Assembly: GCA_946886645.1 (NCBI GenBank) | Contig: CAMPIY010000082.1 | Coordinates: 1-7,654, forward strand | Length of the DNA: 7,654 nt | Reading direction: 5' to 3' | From: an uncultured Sphingomonas sp. | GTDB taxonomy: Bacteria; Pseudomonadota; Alphaproteobacteria; Sphingomonadales; Sphingomonadaceae | Part shown: positions 1-7,654 of the stretch, one piece after another | Layout: every line of letters starts with the position of its first letter | Numbering within the stretch: the stretch's first letter is position 1 | Program-made: the position numbers and the translations under genes | The notes under the pieces: model-generated | Databases searched by the model: none | Seen by the model: the letters and a program-made list of their open reading frames with translations, nothing else | What the model was told of the DNA's origin: nothing

Positions 1-813
1 ACCCGCCTCAAGCGGGAGAACCGTCCTCGTCAGTGCGCGCGCCTTAGCGGCATCGCACAGAAAGTCCAGCGAAATCGCCCTTTCCAGGGTGAAGGGGCCG
101 GCCTTGGTCCGCCTCAACATGGTGACATGGCCAACCGTGTTCAATGCGTGCGCGATGTCGCGGGCGAGCGAGCGGATGTAGGTGCCCTTGGAAACTCTTG
201 CCGAGATCGTGGCCTCAGCAAGCTTTTCGTACTTGCCCGCCTGTGCACGCCGTCGGTCGATCAAATGTTGCGTGGCCTCTTTGAATGTCTGGGGATCTGC
301 CTCGGGTTGCACCCCATCAAGACGCGCCGCAACGCAACTGAGGAGCTGCAAATCTTCGATCATGACGTGTCGGCTTCTTAGCTTCACCTCCTTGCCGGCG
401 CGGGCGAGGTCATAGGCCCGCTCGCCCTCCACCTTCAGCGCCGAGAAAGCGGGCGGAACCTGTTCGATCGGGCCGGTGAAGCGGGGCAGGATCGCTTCCA
501 CGTCAGCGCGCGTCGGCCGGATATCACTGGTGGCGATCACCTTGCCTTCCAGGTCGAGCGTGTCCGTCTCCTCGCCGAAGCGGATAGTGAAGTCATAGGC
601 CTTGGTCGCGTCGAGCATCCGGCCCGCTAGCTTGGTCGCCTCGCCCAGCGCGATGGGGAGCACGCCGCTCGCCAGCGGGTCGAGCGTGCCGCCGTGGCCG
701 ACCTTGGTCTTGGGTTCGCCTGCCTCGCGCAGGGCCCGCTTCACGGCGCCGACGGCTTGCGTCGATCCGATACCGACCGGCTTGTCGAGGATTATCCAGC
801 CATTGAGCGCCAT
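1..813 (-). CDS. truB: tRNA pseudouridine(55) synthase TruB, 3' end cut by the window edge
   Basis: TruB converts U55 of the tRNA T-loop to pseudouridine in the cytoplasm. The first 271 codons are visible; the C-terminal end lies outside the window. The start MALNGWIILDKPVGIGST matches the family's N-terminal strand. GHGGTLDPLASG follows at about residues 39-50 with the catalytic aspartate at D45, then PPAFSALKVEGERAYDLAR, then SKGTYIRSLARDI at 208-220. All key motifs are intact. Between residues about 162 and 197 there is a hydrophilic stretch, rich in Arg, Gln and Lys, that I do not expect at this point in the family. ATG at 813 is chosen because the homologous N-terminus begins there. The best Shine-Dalgarno-like run (GAGGGG, about 833-838) is rather far upstream, and an in-frame TTG at 831 is an alternative. 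rbfA, the usual upstream neighbour, is displaced by five other genes, so truB probably uses its own promoter in the 70-nt divergent gap. Confidence 0.95.
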   Translation of the reverse strand, partial: MALNGWIILDKPVGIGSTQAVGAVKRALREAGEPKTKVGHGGTLDPLASGVLPIALGEATKLAGRMLDATKAYDFTIRFGEETDTLDLEGKVIATSDIRPTRADVEAILPRFTGPIEQVPPAFSALKVEGERAYDLARAGKEVKLRSRHVMIEDLQLLSCVAARLDGVQPEADPQTFKEATQHLIDRRRAQAGKYEKLAEATISARVSKGTYIRSLARDIAHALNTVGHVTMLRRTKAGPFTLERAISLDFLCDAAKARALTRTVLPLEAG

Positions 814-824
814 GCGGCGGGCGA

Positions 825-853
825 TAGACAAGCCCCTCGGCTTTGACCATAAG
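825..853 (+). promoter_or_regulatory. candidate promoter of the plus-strand lipid gene pair
   Basis: TAGACA (825-830) and CATAAG (848-853) are separated by exactly 17 nt, matching five and four of six consensus positions. A transcript starting near 860 would have a leader of about 24 nt carrying the ribosome binding site at 868-874. The position is right for the two-gene plus-strand unit, but no other evidence supports it. Confidence 0.35.
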
Positions 854-867
854 GCCGCGCGCCCGGC

Positions 868-874
868 AGAAGGA
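868..874 (+). promoter_or_regulatory. ribosome binding site that decides a TTG start
   Basis: AGAAGGA is a strong Shine-Dalgarno match 9 nt before TTG at 884. It favours this rare start codon over the in-frame ATG at 926, which would remove 14 residues and has no comparable upstream site. The GTG at 877 is in another frame. Confidence 0.65.
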
Positions 875-876
875 CC

Positions 877-904
877 GTGATATTTGCTTACCATCGTCGG
901 CCAA
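877..904 (-). promoter_or_regulatory. candidate truB promoter
   Basis: On the minus strand TTGGCC (904-899) and TATCAC (882-877) are separated by 16 nt. Each matches four of six positions of the sigma-70 consensus. It would start truB mRNA near 870 and lies partly inside the 5' end of the divergent gene. The case is mostly positional: truB is preceded by an opposite-strand gene and needs a promoter here. In GC-rich alphaproteobacteria such matches are weak evidence. Confidence 0.25.
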
Positions 905-1936
905 TGTGAGCAGCGACTGTTCGGGATGACGCCCGCCGAGCGGCTGGCACGGCAGGCGGTCGATCTGGGCGACCTTCAACTGGTCGCGCACGCTTCCGCG
1001 GTCCTGTCCAACGACACCATCGCCTGGCTGGCGAGCCATCCCGGAACCGTGGTCTCGTCCGCCGCCGGCCGGCCGCTCGCCGTCGCGGTGAAGAGCGGCG
1101 ACGTCGCGGCCGCCCAGCTCGCTCTGGCGGGTGACGGCTCGACCATGTCGACAACCTGCATCAGCACGATCGGCCCGACCTATGTGAAAAAACTCCGGAG
1201 GCGTCTCGACCCGCTCGCGCTGGCGCTTGGCGAGCAGCCGCCCTCGGCGATCGAGCGGAAGCTCTTCTCGAGCGTCTACAAGGGCGTGACGGACGTCGTC
1301 ACCAAATATGCCTGGCCGGAGCCGGCCCTGTGGCTGACGCGGGGGGCGGCCGCGCTGGGCCTGTCGCCCAATGCGGTCACGATCGTCGGCTTCGTGCTGA
1401 CCTTCGTCGCGGGCTGGCAATTCTATGTGGGCAATCTGGCGGAGGGCCTGGTCGCGGCCTGGCTGATGACCTTGCTGGACACGGTGGACGGCAAGCTGGC
1501 GAGGGTCACGCTGACGTCCAGCTGGCTCGGCAATCAGCTAGACCATGGTAACGACCTGATCCATCCGCCACTGTGGTGGTATTGCCTGGCCGTTGGAATC
1601 GATAAGGTGGATCCGGGCCATCCCTGGATCTGGCCCTCGTGCTGGATCGTCCTCGCGACTTATGTGATCGGCCGCGTATTGGAGCGCGGGTTCAAGAAGA
1701 AGTTCGGAATCAATCCCTTCATGTGGCGCCCGTTCGACTCCCGGTTCCGGACGATCGTGTCGCGTCGGAACATCATCCTTTTGATCATGACGGCCGGATT
1801 GATCGCGGGATCGCCGGCGGAGGCCTTTGCGATTTGCGCGGCGTGGAGCATCCTGTCGGTCGTCATCCAGGGTGCGCGGTTCGCGCAGGCGGTCGGCCAT
1901 TCGCGCGCCGGCACGATCAACGCCTGGCTGGGGTGA
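884..1936 (+). CDS. CDP-alcohol phosphotransferase with an N-terminal nucleotidyltransferase-like region
   Basis: This 350-residue integral membrane enzyme should transfer a phospho-alcohol from a CDP-alcohol to an acceptor, as in phospholipid head-group synthesis. The CDP-alcohol phosphotransferase signature is perfect: D199, D202-G203, A206-R207, G216, D220 and D224 with family spacing. Hydrophobic spans lie near 165-182, 186-200, 226-240, 250-264, 296-310 and 313-330. Residues 1 to about 125 are soluble. GMTPAERLARQ, GTVVSSAAGRPLAVAV and YVKKLRRR followed by SVYKGVTDVVTKY resemble, from memory, bifunctional inositol-phosphate cytidylyltransferase/phosphotransferase-like proteins. The N-terminal part is much shorter than a full nucleotidyltransferase, and I see no glycine-rich nucleotide-binding loop, so cytidylyltransferase activity is doubtful. 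The substrate cannot be told; an inositol-phosphate-type alcohol is one guess. The start is TTG with AGAAGGA upstream. The stop overlaps the next gene by 4 nt, indicating coupled translation. Confidence 0.88.
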   Translation: MLTIVGQCEQRLFGMTPAERLARQAVDLGDLQLVAHASAVLSNDTIAWLASHPGTVVSSAAGRPLAVAVKSGDVAAAQLALAGDGSTMSTTCISTIGPTYVKKLRRRLDPLALALGEQPPSAIERKLFSSVYKGVTDVVTKYAWPEPALWLTRGAAALGLSPNAVTIVGFVLTFVAGWQFYVGNLAEGLVAAWLMTLLDTVDGKLARVTLTSSWLGNQLDHGNDLIHPPLWWYCLAVGIDKVDPGHPWIWPSCWIVLATYVIGRVLERGFKKKFGINPFMWRPFDSRFRTIVSRRNIILLIMTAGLIAGSPAEAFAICAAWSILSVVIQGARFAQAVGHSRAGTINAWLG

Positions 1937-2892
1937 TCAAGCGGCGCCGCATCGCCGAGCTGACTTGGCGCGAATATGTTCCCATGGGCATCACGATTGC
2001 CCTGTGGGCGGTGATCGTCGCGGCGATCGGGCACGCGGACGCAGCGCGGCTGCTGGCCGCCGTCACCTTCATTCGCGCGATCCAGATGCTGACCCGCCTG
2101 GCGACGTCCTTGTCGCTGCGCCGCCGGGTCGAAGCGCCGAAGGCAATAAGGAAGCAGGCGCGCCGGTTCGCGGTCGAATTGCAGCTCGCCGCACTGATTG
2201 CCGGCCTCGCGCTGGTTGGGGCAGTCGCCGAGGGGCTCAAGGGCCTGGGCCAGCATGAGGTAGCGGCGTTCCTGCCGTTCGTCGCGCTGGGAATGCCCGC
2301 CCGTTACGTGCGACTGGCGGACGCCCAAACGGTCACTCCATATTTCCGCCTCGCGCTAGGCGGCAGCGGACTGCTGACTGTCATTCTTGCCTGGGCGGCC
2401 GGCTGGGACGCGGCCGCGATGGGCTTCGCTTTCGGCGCGCGCGAGTGGATCGCCTATGCGGTCCTGCGCTGGTGGCCGAGGCCGGCCTACAGCCCGAAGC
2501 GGCCATTGAACGAACCGCTGCGCTTCGGGGAGATTGCGAGCACGTCGGCGGTTTTCGGACGTCGCCTGCTGACCTACCGGCTGACCAAGACCCTGCTGAC
2601 CGTTTTCGGACCCTTCGGCAATGCCGCGGCGCGGACGGGCCGCCAGCTTAAATGGGTTCGCAAGCTGGAACCCTATATTCCCCACCACTTCGGCGGGTTC
2701 GTCCTGTTCAGCCTTGGACTGTTCGTAGCGGCGGTGGTGGTGATGCTGCGGAGCGCCGAGCCAGCGGCGGTGCTGGTAGCAGCGGGTCTTTGCCAGATGG
2801 CGGGCGCCGCGGCGAATGTCGTGCTGCTCTGGCGCTGGCTGCCGCCACGGGACAGCGACATCATGACCGAGGACGACGACGACGACGAGTGA
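1933..2892 (+). CDS. multi-pass inner membrane protein of unknown function
   Basis: I do not recognise this 319-residue protein. It starts at GTG 1933, overlapping the TGA of the phosphotransferase gene as GTGA, so the two are surely co-translated. The N-terminus is basic (VIKRRR). About eight hydrophobic spans are visible near 16-33, 38-55, 82-98, 110-125, 140-157, 160-178, 255-272 and 278-300. A basic cytoplasmic-looking stretch lies at 60-80 and a long polar loop at about 180-253. The tail is strongly acidic (MTEDDDDDE), encoded by a run of GAC codons. There is no ATP-binding or obvious catalytic motif. Pairing with a lipid head-group enzyme suggests a transporter, flippase or assembly partner for its product, which is inference only. 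Longer in-frame readings extend upstream to 1639 but run inside the phosphotransferase gene and are rejected. It converges on tdk with 6 nt between the stops. Confidence 0.85.
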   Translation: MIKRRRIAELTWREYVPMGITIALWAVIVAAIGHADAARLLAAVTFIRAIQMLTRLATSLSLRRRVEAPKAIRKQARRFAVELQLAALIAGLALVGAVAEGLKGLGQHEVAAFLPFVALGMPARYVRLADAQTVTPYFRLALGGSGLLTVILAWAAGWDAAAMGFAFGAREWIAYAVLRWWPRPAYSPKRPLNEPLRFGEIASTSAVFGRRLLTYRLTKTLLTVFGPFGNAAARTGRQLKWVRKLEPYIPHHFGGFVLFSLGLFVAAVVVMLRSAEPAAVLVAAGLCQMAGAAANVVLLWRWLPPRDSDIMTEDDDDDE

Positions 2893-2898
2893 TCCGCC

Positions 2899-3513
2899 TT
2901 AGCGCGGGATCGCCAGCCTGAGCTGGCGCGCTTCGCCTTCACGAAGGCGCTCCATGAAATGGCGACGGCACAGCGCGACGTAGCGGTCGTTGCCGCCGAT
3001 CTCGGTCTGCTCGCCCGACGCGACTGCATGACCGTCGGCATCGACGCGGAGGTTCATTGTCGCCTTGCGGCCGCATTCGCAAACCGCCTTCAGTTCGATC
3101 AGCGCATCCGCGAGCGCGAGGAGGGCGGACGATCCGGGGAAAAGCTGGCCTTGAAAGTCGGTCCTGAGGCCGTAGCAGAGCACCGGGATCGATAGCTCGT
3201 CGGCGATCCGGCACAGCTGCAGCACATGGTCGCGGGTCAGGAACTGCGCCTCGTCGACCAGGATGCAGTGGAGTTTGCGCTTGATCAGCTCCGCCACGAT
3301 CGCATCGAACAGATTGATGTCGTCGCGATAGCGATGGGCGCCTGCCTCAAGGCCGATGCGCGACCCGATCGTCCCGGCGCCCGCGCGATCGTCGAGGTCG
3401 GCAGTCCACAGCATCGTTTCCATGCCGCGCTCGCGATAGTTGAAATCGGCCTGCAACAGCGTGGTCGACTTCCCGGCGTTCATCGCGGCGTAGTAGAAAT
3501 AGAGCTTGGCCAT
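2899..3513 (-). CDS. tdk: thymidine kinase, type II
   Basis: This cytosolic salvage enzyme phosphorylates thymidine to dTMP with ATP. The 204-residue length is typical of bacterial type II enzymes. The Walker A loop is AAMNAGKST (9-17). DEAQF at 87-91 carries the catalytic glutamate E88. YGLRTDFQGQLFPGS (114-128) and GGNDRYVALCRRH (173-185) complete the core and substrate lasso. C145, C147, C182 and H185 fit the structural zinc site in the CxCG form that I associate with Gram-negative enzymes. The start at ATG 3513 has AGG about 6 nt upstream and lies 6 nt after the stop of the secreted-protein gene, so the two are probably one transcript. Its stop nearly touches that of the convergent membrane-protein gene. 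Confidence 0.96.
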   Translation of the reverse strand: MAKLYFYYAAMNAGKSTTLLQADFNYRERGMETMLWTADLDDRAGAGTIGSRIGLEAGAHRYRDDINLFDAIVAELIKRKLHCILVDEAQFLTRDHVLQLCRIADELSIPVLCYGLRTDFQGQLFPGSSALLALADALIELKAVCECGRKATMNLRVDADGHAVASGEQTEIGGNDRYVALCRRHFMERLREGEARQLRLAIPR

Positions 3514-3519
3514 GCGAAC

Positions 3520-3930
3520 CTATGGGCAGAGCGAGCCGGCGGGCGCGGCGCGGAAGTGGCTGAGGGTAACGGCGGAGACGCGTTTCGCCCAATGCTCGAT
3601 CGCGAGGCGGCCGTTGGCGGGTACAGCGCAGCTCTTGGCTTCCACGGGTTTGCCGTCGACCAGAAGAGTGGCGCGATAGGCATAGTCGTGGCGGCTATTG
3701 TTGATCACGGTCATGGTCGTGCCCATGAGCGGCTGAAGGGTCACCTTGAACTGGTTGCGGGCAGGCGATGCCGAGGCCGCGATCTTGCGGGCGTTGGCGG
3801 GCTCGCCGTTTCTTACCGAGAAGACCCACGTCTCGCCCATTTGCACGGTCAGCGGTTTGGCTGAGACGGGCGAGGCGGCGAGCAATGCTAGAACTGGCAA
3901 GAATCGGATCACGGACTCTCTATTCGTCAT
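3520..3930 (-). CDS. small secreted protein of unknown function
   Basis: I do not recognise the family. The protein is up to 136 residues, with a clear signal peptide: a hydrophobic core FLPVLALLAA at about 10-19 and a likely cleavage after SPVSA (residue 24). The mature part is about 112 residues of alternating polar and hydrophobic segments with beta-strand character and a single pair of cysteines, C101 and C135, the latter two residues from the end. These could form a disulfide in the periplasm. The start is uncertain. ATG 3930 lies inside the extragenic repeat, in its GGGAATGACG sequence. GTG 3912 gives VIRFLPVLALL, a more ordinary signal peptide, with AGAGAG just upstream at close spacing. 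I favour GTG 3912 slightly but report the longest form. It probably forms a transcript with tdk, 6 nt downstream; no functional link to thymidine salvage is evident. Confidence 0.75.
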   Translation of the reverse strand: MTNRESVIRFLPVLALLAASPVSAKPLTVQMGETWVFSVRNGEPANARKIAASASPARNQFKVTLQPLMGTTMTVINNSRHDYAYRATLLVDGKPVEAKSCAVPANGRLAIEHWAKRVSAVTLSHFRAAPAGSLCP

Positions 3931-3988
3931 TCCCGCGCAAGCGGGAACCCAGTTTTTTTGGCTGGGTCCCCGCTTTCGCGGGGATGAC
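3926..3988. repeat. extragenic palindromic repeat with nested hairpins
   Basis: Two 27-nt arms (3926-3952 and 3962-3988) are reverse complements with three mismatches, around a 9-nt loop made of seven T and two G on the plus strand. Each arm starts or ends in GTCAT/ATGAC and holds its own small hairpin: CCCGCGCAAGCGGG on the left and CCCCGCTTTCGCGGGG on the right. This GTCATTCCCGCG...CGGGAATGAC style is familiar from dispersed intergenic repeats in several proteobacteria. It sits 2 nt from the end of the acetyltransferase gene and runs into the N-terminal codons of the secreted-protein reading frame. The T-run lies in the loop rather than after the stem, so it is not a textbook intrinsic terminator, although so stable a structure may reduce read-through or protect mRNA ends. 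Confidence 0.85.
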
Positions 3989-3990
3989 GG

Positions 3991-4524
3991 TCAAAGGGGC
4001 CACTCGTCTTTGAGGATCGAGAAAAGGACGGTATCGCGGACATGGCCGGTCCAGGTGATGCGGTCGGCGCGCATGACGCCTTCGCGGACGGCGCCGAGCT
4101 TTGTCATCGCGGCCTGGCTGCGCTTGTTCCGCTCGTCGACGCGGAATTCGACACGGCGGTAGCCGCAATCGAAGGCGCGGCGGAGCATCATGTCCTTCAC
4201 CCGGCGGTTGAAGCCCGTGCCGCGGAACTTCGGGCGGTAATAGGTGTTGCCGATCTCCAGCACACCGCGCGGCGCGTCGATGTTGAGGTAGCAGCTCATG
4301 CCGATCAAATCCCCGTCATCGGCGAAGATAGCGAAACGCCCCCATGGCAGGCCCATCAGCTTGTCGAAGCTGGCGTCGAAGGCTTCGGGGGCGAAGTTCG
4401 TGGCGTAAATCTGCCAGATTTCGAGATCTTCGGCGCAGGCGGCCTTCAAGGGTTCGCGATAGGCCTCGGTCCAAGGTTCGGCGCGGATGCCGTCGCCCGT
4501 CATGGGCGCCCCGAGCTCGCTCAT
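3991..4524 (-). CDS. GNAT-family N-acetyltransferase, RimJ/RimL-like
   Basis: The enzyme should transfer an acetyl group from acetyl-CoA to an amine, in the cytoplasm. The 177 residues span one GNAT domain of the RimJ/RimL (Acetyltransf_3) type: [20 protein letters not shown] at 61-80, [15 protein letters not shown] at 92-106 with the acetyl-CoA pyrophosphate loop FRGTG at 100-104, [16 protein letters not shown] at 125-140 and [11 protein letters not shown] at 142-152. The ATG at 4524 overlaps the rbfA stop as ATGA, so translation is coupled. The GAGGA directly before it is too close to act as a normal binding site, and M8 (ATG 4503) is a possible alternative. Location right after rbfA makes a ribosome-related substrate thinkable, since RimJ and RimL modify ribosomal proteins. 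Many such proteins act on small molecules, however, so the substrate stays unknown. Confidence 0.92.
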   Translation of the reverse strand: MSELGAPMTGDGIRAEPWTEAYREPLKAACAEDLEIWQIYATNFAPEAFDASFDKLMGLPWGRFAIFADDGDLIGMSCYLNIDAPRGVLEIGNTYYRPKFRGTGFNRRVKDMMLRRAFDCGYRRVEFRVDERNKRSQAAMTKLGAVREGVMRADRITWTGHVRDTVLFSILKDEWPL

Positions 4525-4913
4525 TCCTCGTCGAGGTCCTGCGCGACATGATCGCTGCGGAGCAGCCGGTCGATGTGGCTGCCTTCGTCGAAGCTTTCGT
4601 CGGCGAGGAATTTGAGCTTGGCGGCATATTTCATGCGCACCCGCTGAGCGACCTCGCGCTGGAGGTAGGCGGTGTTGGTGCGGAGCGCCTTCAGCACCGC
4701 TGCCTCGTCCTCGCCCAGCAGCGGCTTCACGAACACCGTCGCGTGGCGAAGGTCGGGCGACATGCGCACTTCGGTGACGCTTACCGGGTGCGAGGCAAGA
4801 ACGTCATCATGCACGTCGCCGCGCTGGAGGATTTCGCTCAACACATGCCGCACCTGCTCGCCGACACGGAGCAGTCGGACCGACCGGCCTTCAGGAGTTT
4901 CCTTGGTACGCAT
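4521..4913 (-). CDS. rbfA: 30S ribosome-binding factor RbfA
   Basis: RbfA binds immature 30S subunits near the 5' end of 16S rRNA and helps late maturation, notably in the cold. The 130-residue protein has the single KH-like fold signatures: [14 protein letters not shown] (16-29), [19 protein letters not shown] (44-62), and [21 protein letters not shown] (91-111) followed by SHIDRLL. The tail is acidic. The ATG at 4913 lies 1 nt after the stop of the small membrane-protein gene, with only a weak GGA upstream. It therefore probably relies on ribosomes coming from that gene. Its stop overlaps the acetyltransferase start by 4 nt. Confidence 0.96.
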   Translation of the reverse strand: MRTKETPEGRSVRLLRVGEQVRHVLSEILQRGDVHDDVLASHPVSVTEVRMSPDLRHATVFVKPLLGEDEAAVLKALRTNTAYLQREVAQRVRMKYAAKLKFLADESFDEGSHIDRLLRSDHVAQDLDEE

Positions 4914-4914
4914 C

Positions 4915-5057
4915 TCAATTCATCCAAAAGGGCACGACACTCACAAGGGCGAAGCAGGACAAAATCCACGCGCAACCCAGACCCTCGAACAAGCAACCGA
5001 CGAAACCTTCAGCGCAGCCCTGACGCTGCTTGATTTGTTCTTCGGTAGGCTCGTCGC

Positions 5058-5061
<4 letters not shown>
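4915..5061 (-). CDS. 48-residue cysteine-rich single-span membrane miniprotein
   Basis: I do not recognise this protein. The gene starts at GTG 5061, overlapping the infB stop as GTGA, and ends at TGA 4917-4915, 1 nt before the rbfA ATG. It therefore exactly fills the infB-rbfA junction. The N-terminal 15 residues are charged ([15 protein letters not shown]). From about 19 to 46 the sequence is hydrophobic and ends [12 protein letters not shown], enough for one membrane span. Four cysteines stand at 16, 23, 30 and 36, with glycines at 15, 19, 22, 27 and 29. About 67% of third codon positions are G or C, lower than in the core genes around it. Another reading in the same frame reaches upstream to 5148, but that part is inside infB. 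The tight fit between two coupled genes supports a real gene; a non-coding spacer that happens to stay open is the alternative. A metal-binding or redox role is only a guess. Confidence 0.7.
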
Positions 5062-7567
<2,506 letters not shown>

Positions 7568-7571
<4 letters not shown>

Positions 7572-7654
7572 GCGTTTCCTTCGTCTAAATCGTCGTCGTC
7601 CGTGTCCGGCCCAGCGGCGACGGCGCCGTCTAGCCCAGCATCGGGATCAATGAA
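7568..7654 (-). CDS. C-terminal tail of the gene upstream of infB, probably YlxR/DUF448
   Basis: Only the last 28 codons and the TGA are in the window, and the 5' part is beyond the right edge. The visible tail is acidic and glycine/alanine-rich ([16 protein letters not shown]), with no recognisable domain. The identity is inferred from gene order: in many bacteria nusA, ylxR and infB are consecutive, and YlxR is a small RNA-binding protein. The 4-nt overlap of its stop with the infB start (ATGA) shows that the two genes are translationally coupled. The coding call is fairly safe; the family name rests on context alone. Confidence 0.6.
7577..7581 (-). promoter_or_regulatory. infB ribosome binding site
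   Basis: AAGGA lies 5 nt before the infB ATG, inside the last codons of the upstream gene. It supports ATG 7571 as the start even though it overlaps the preceding stop. Confidence 0.7.

Noticed and set aside
593..1420. 275-codon minus-strand frame opposite the phosphotransferase gene and overlapping truB
   Set aside because: The composition is Arg/Gly/Pro shadow sequence. Both the opposite-strand enzyme and TruB have clear motifs in other frames.
1639..1932. Upstream extension of the multi-pass membrane protein
   Set aside because: This part lies wholly inside the phosphotransferase gene in another frame and reads as charged, non-membrane sequence. GTG 1933 in the GTGA overlap is the natural start.
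2874..2890. GAC-run at the end of the membrane-protein gene as a microsatellite
   Set aside because: Only five or six repeats. An acidic tail is a simple explanation, and a similar GAC-rich acidic tail ends the gene upstream of infB.
3065..3080. CxC instead of CxxC in the thymidine kinase zinc site
   Set aside because: I believe the CxCG form is normal in Gram-negative enzymes, and the partner C182/H185 is present, so this is not a lesion.
3926..3988. Repeat as an intrinsic terminator
   Set aside because: The T-run is in the loop, not downstream of a stem, on either strand. It fits a dispersed palindromic repeat better.

Overview
This window reads as a chromosomal core-gene region of a high-GC alphaproteobacterium, most likely a sphingomonad. 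That placement rests on the protein style (alphaproteobacterial IF-2 N-terminus, CxCG-type thymidine kinase, alpha-like RbfA and TruB), the GC-rich third codon positions and the translation gene cluster. It is recognition by eye, not a database match. The backbone is the widely conserved ylxR-infB-rbfA-truB translation operon on the minus strand. The window enters it at the last codons of the gene before infB (right edge) and leaves it inside truB (left edge).

Reading in the direction of transcription, from right to left: (1) the C-terminal tail of a probable YlxR/DUF448 protein overlaps infB by 4 nt. (2) infB encodes an 837-residue IF-2. (3) A 48-codon small gene starts at a GTG overlapping the infB stop and ends 1 nt before rbfA. 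It encodes a single-span, four-cysteine membrane miniprotein and is easy to miss. (4) rbfA. (5) A RimJ/RimL-type GNAT acetyltransferase overlaps rbfA by 4 nt. (6) A 63-nt extragenic inverted repeat with nested small hairpins. (7) A small secreted protein of unknown function, 6 nt from (8) tdk, a type II thymidine kinase. (9) truB, whose 3' end lies outside the window.

Between tdk and truB a two-gene block runs on the plus strand. It holds a CDP-alcohol phosphotransferase with an unusual N-terminal domain, started from TTG with a good ribosome binding site, and a multi-pass membrane protein of unknown function coupled to it by a 4-nt overlap. The block converges on tdk with only 6 nt between the stops and diverges from truB across a 70-nt intergenic region, the only obvious place for divergent promoters. 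rbfA and truB, usually neighbours, are thus split by about 3.7 kb carrying five genes, two of them on the opposite strand.

Functionally the core genes serve translation: initiation (IF-2), 30S maturation (RbfA) and tRNA psi55 synthesis (TruB). The extra genes concern thymidine salvage, acetylation, an exported protein, and probably synthesis and handling of a polar lipid. The most interesting items are the conserved-looking miniprotein gene inside the infB-rbfA junction with a hairpin abutting its start, the lipid gene pair, an apparent 35-residue insert in TruB, and the repeat that supplies a possible but doubtful start codon. I see no CRISPR array, insertion sequence, tRNA or rRNA. There is no gene-free stretch over 300 bases.
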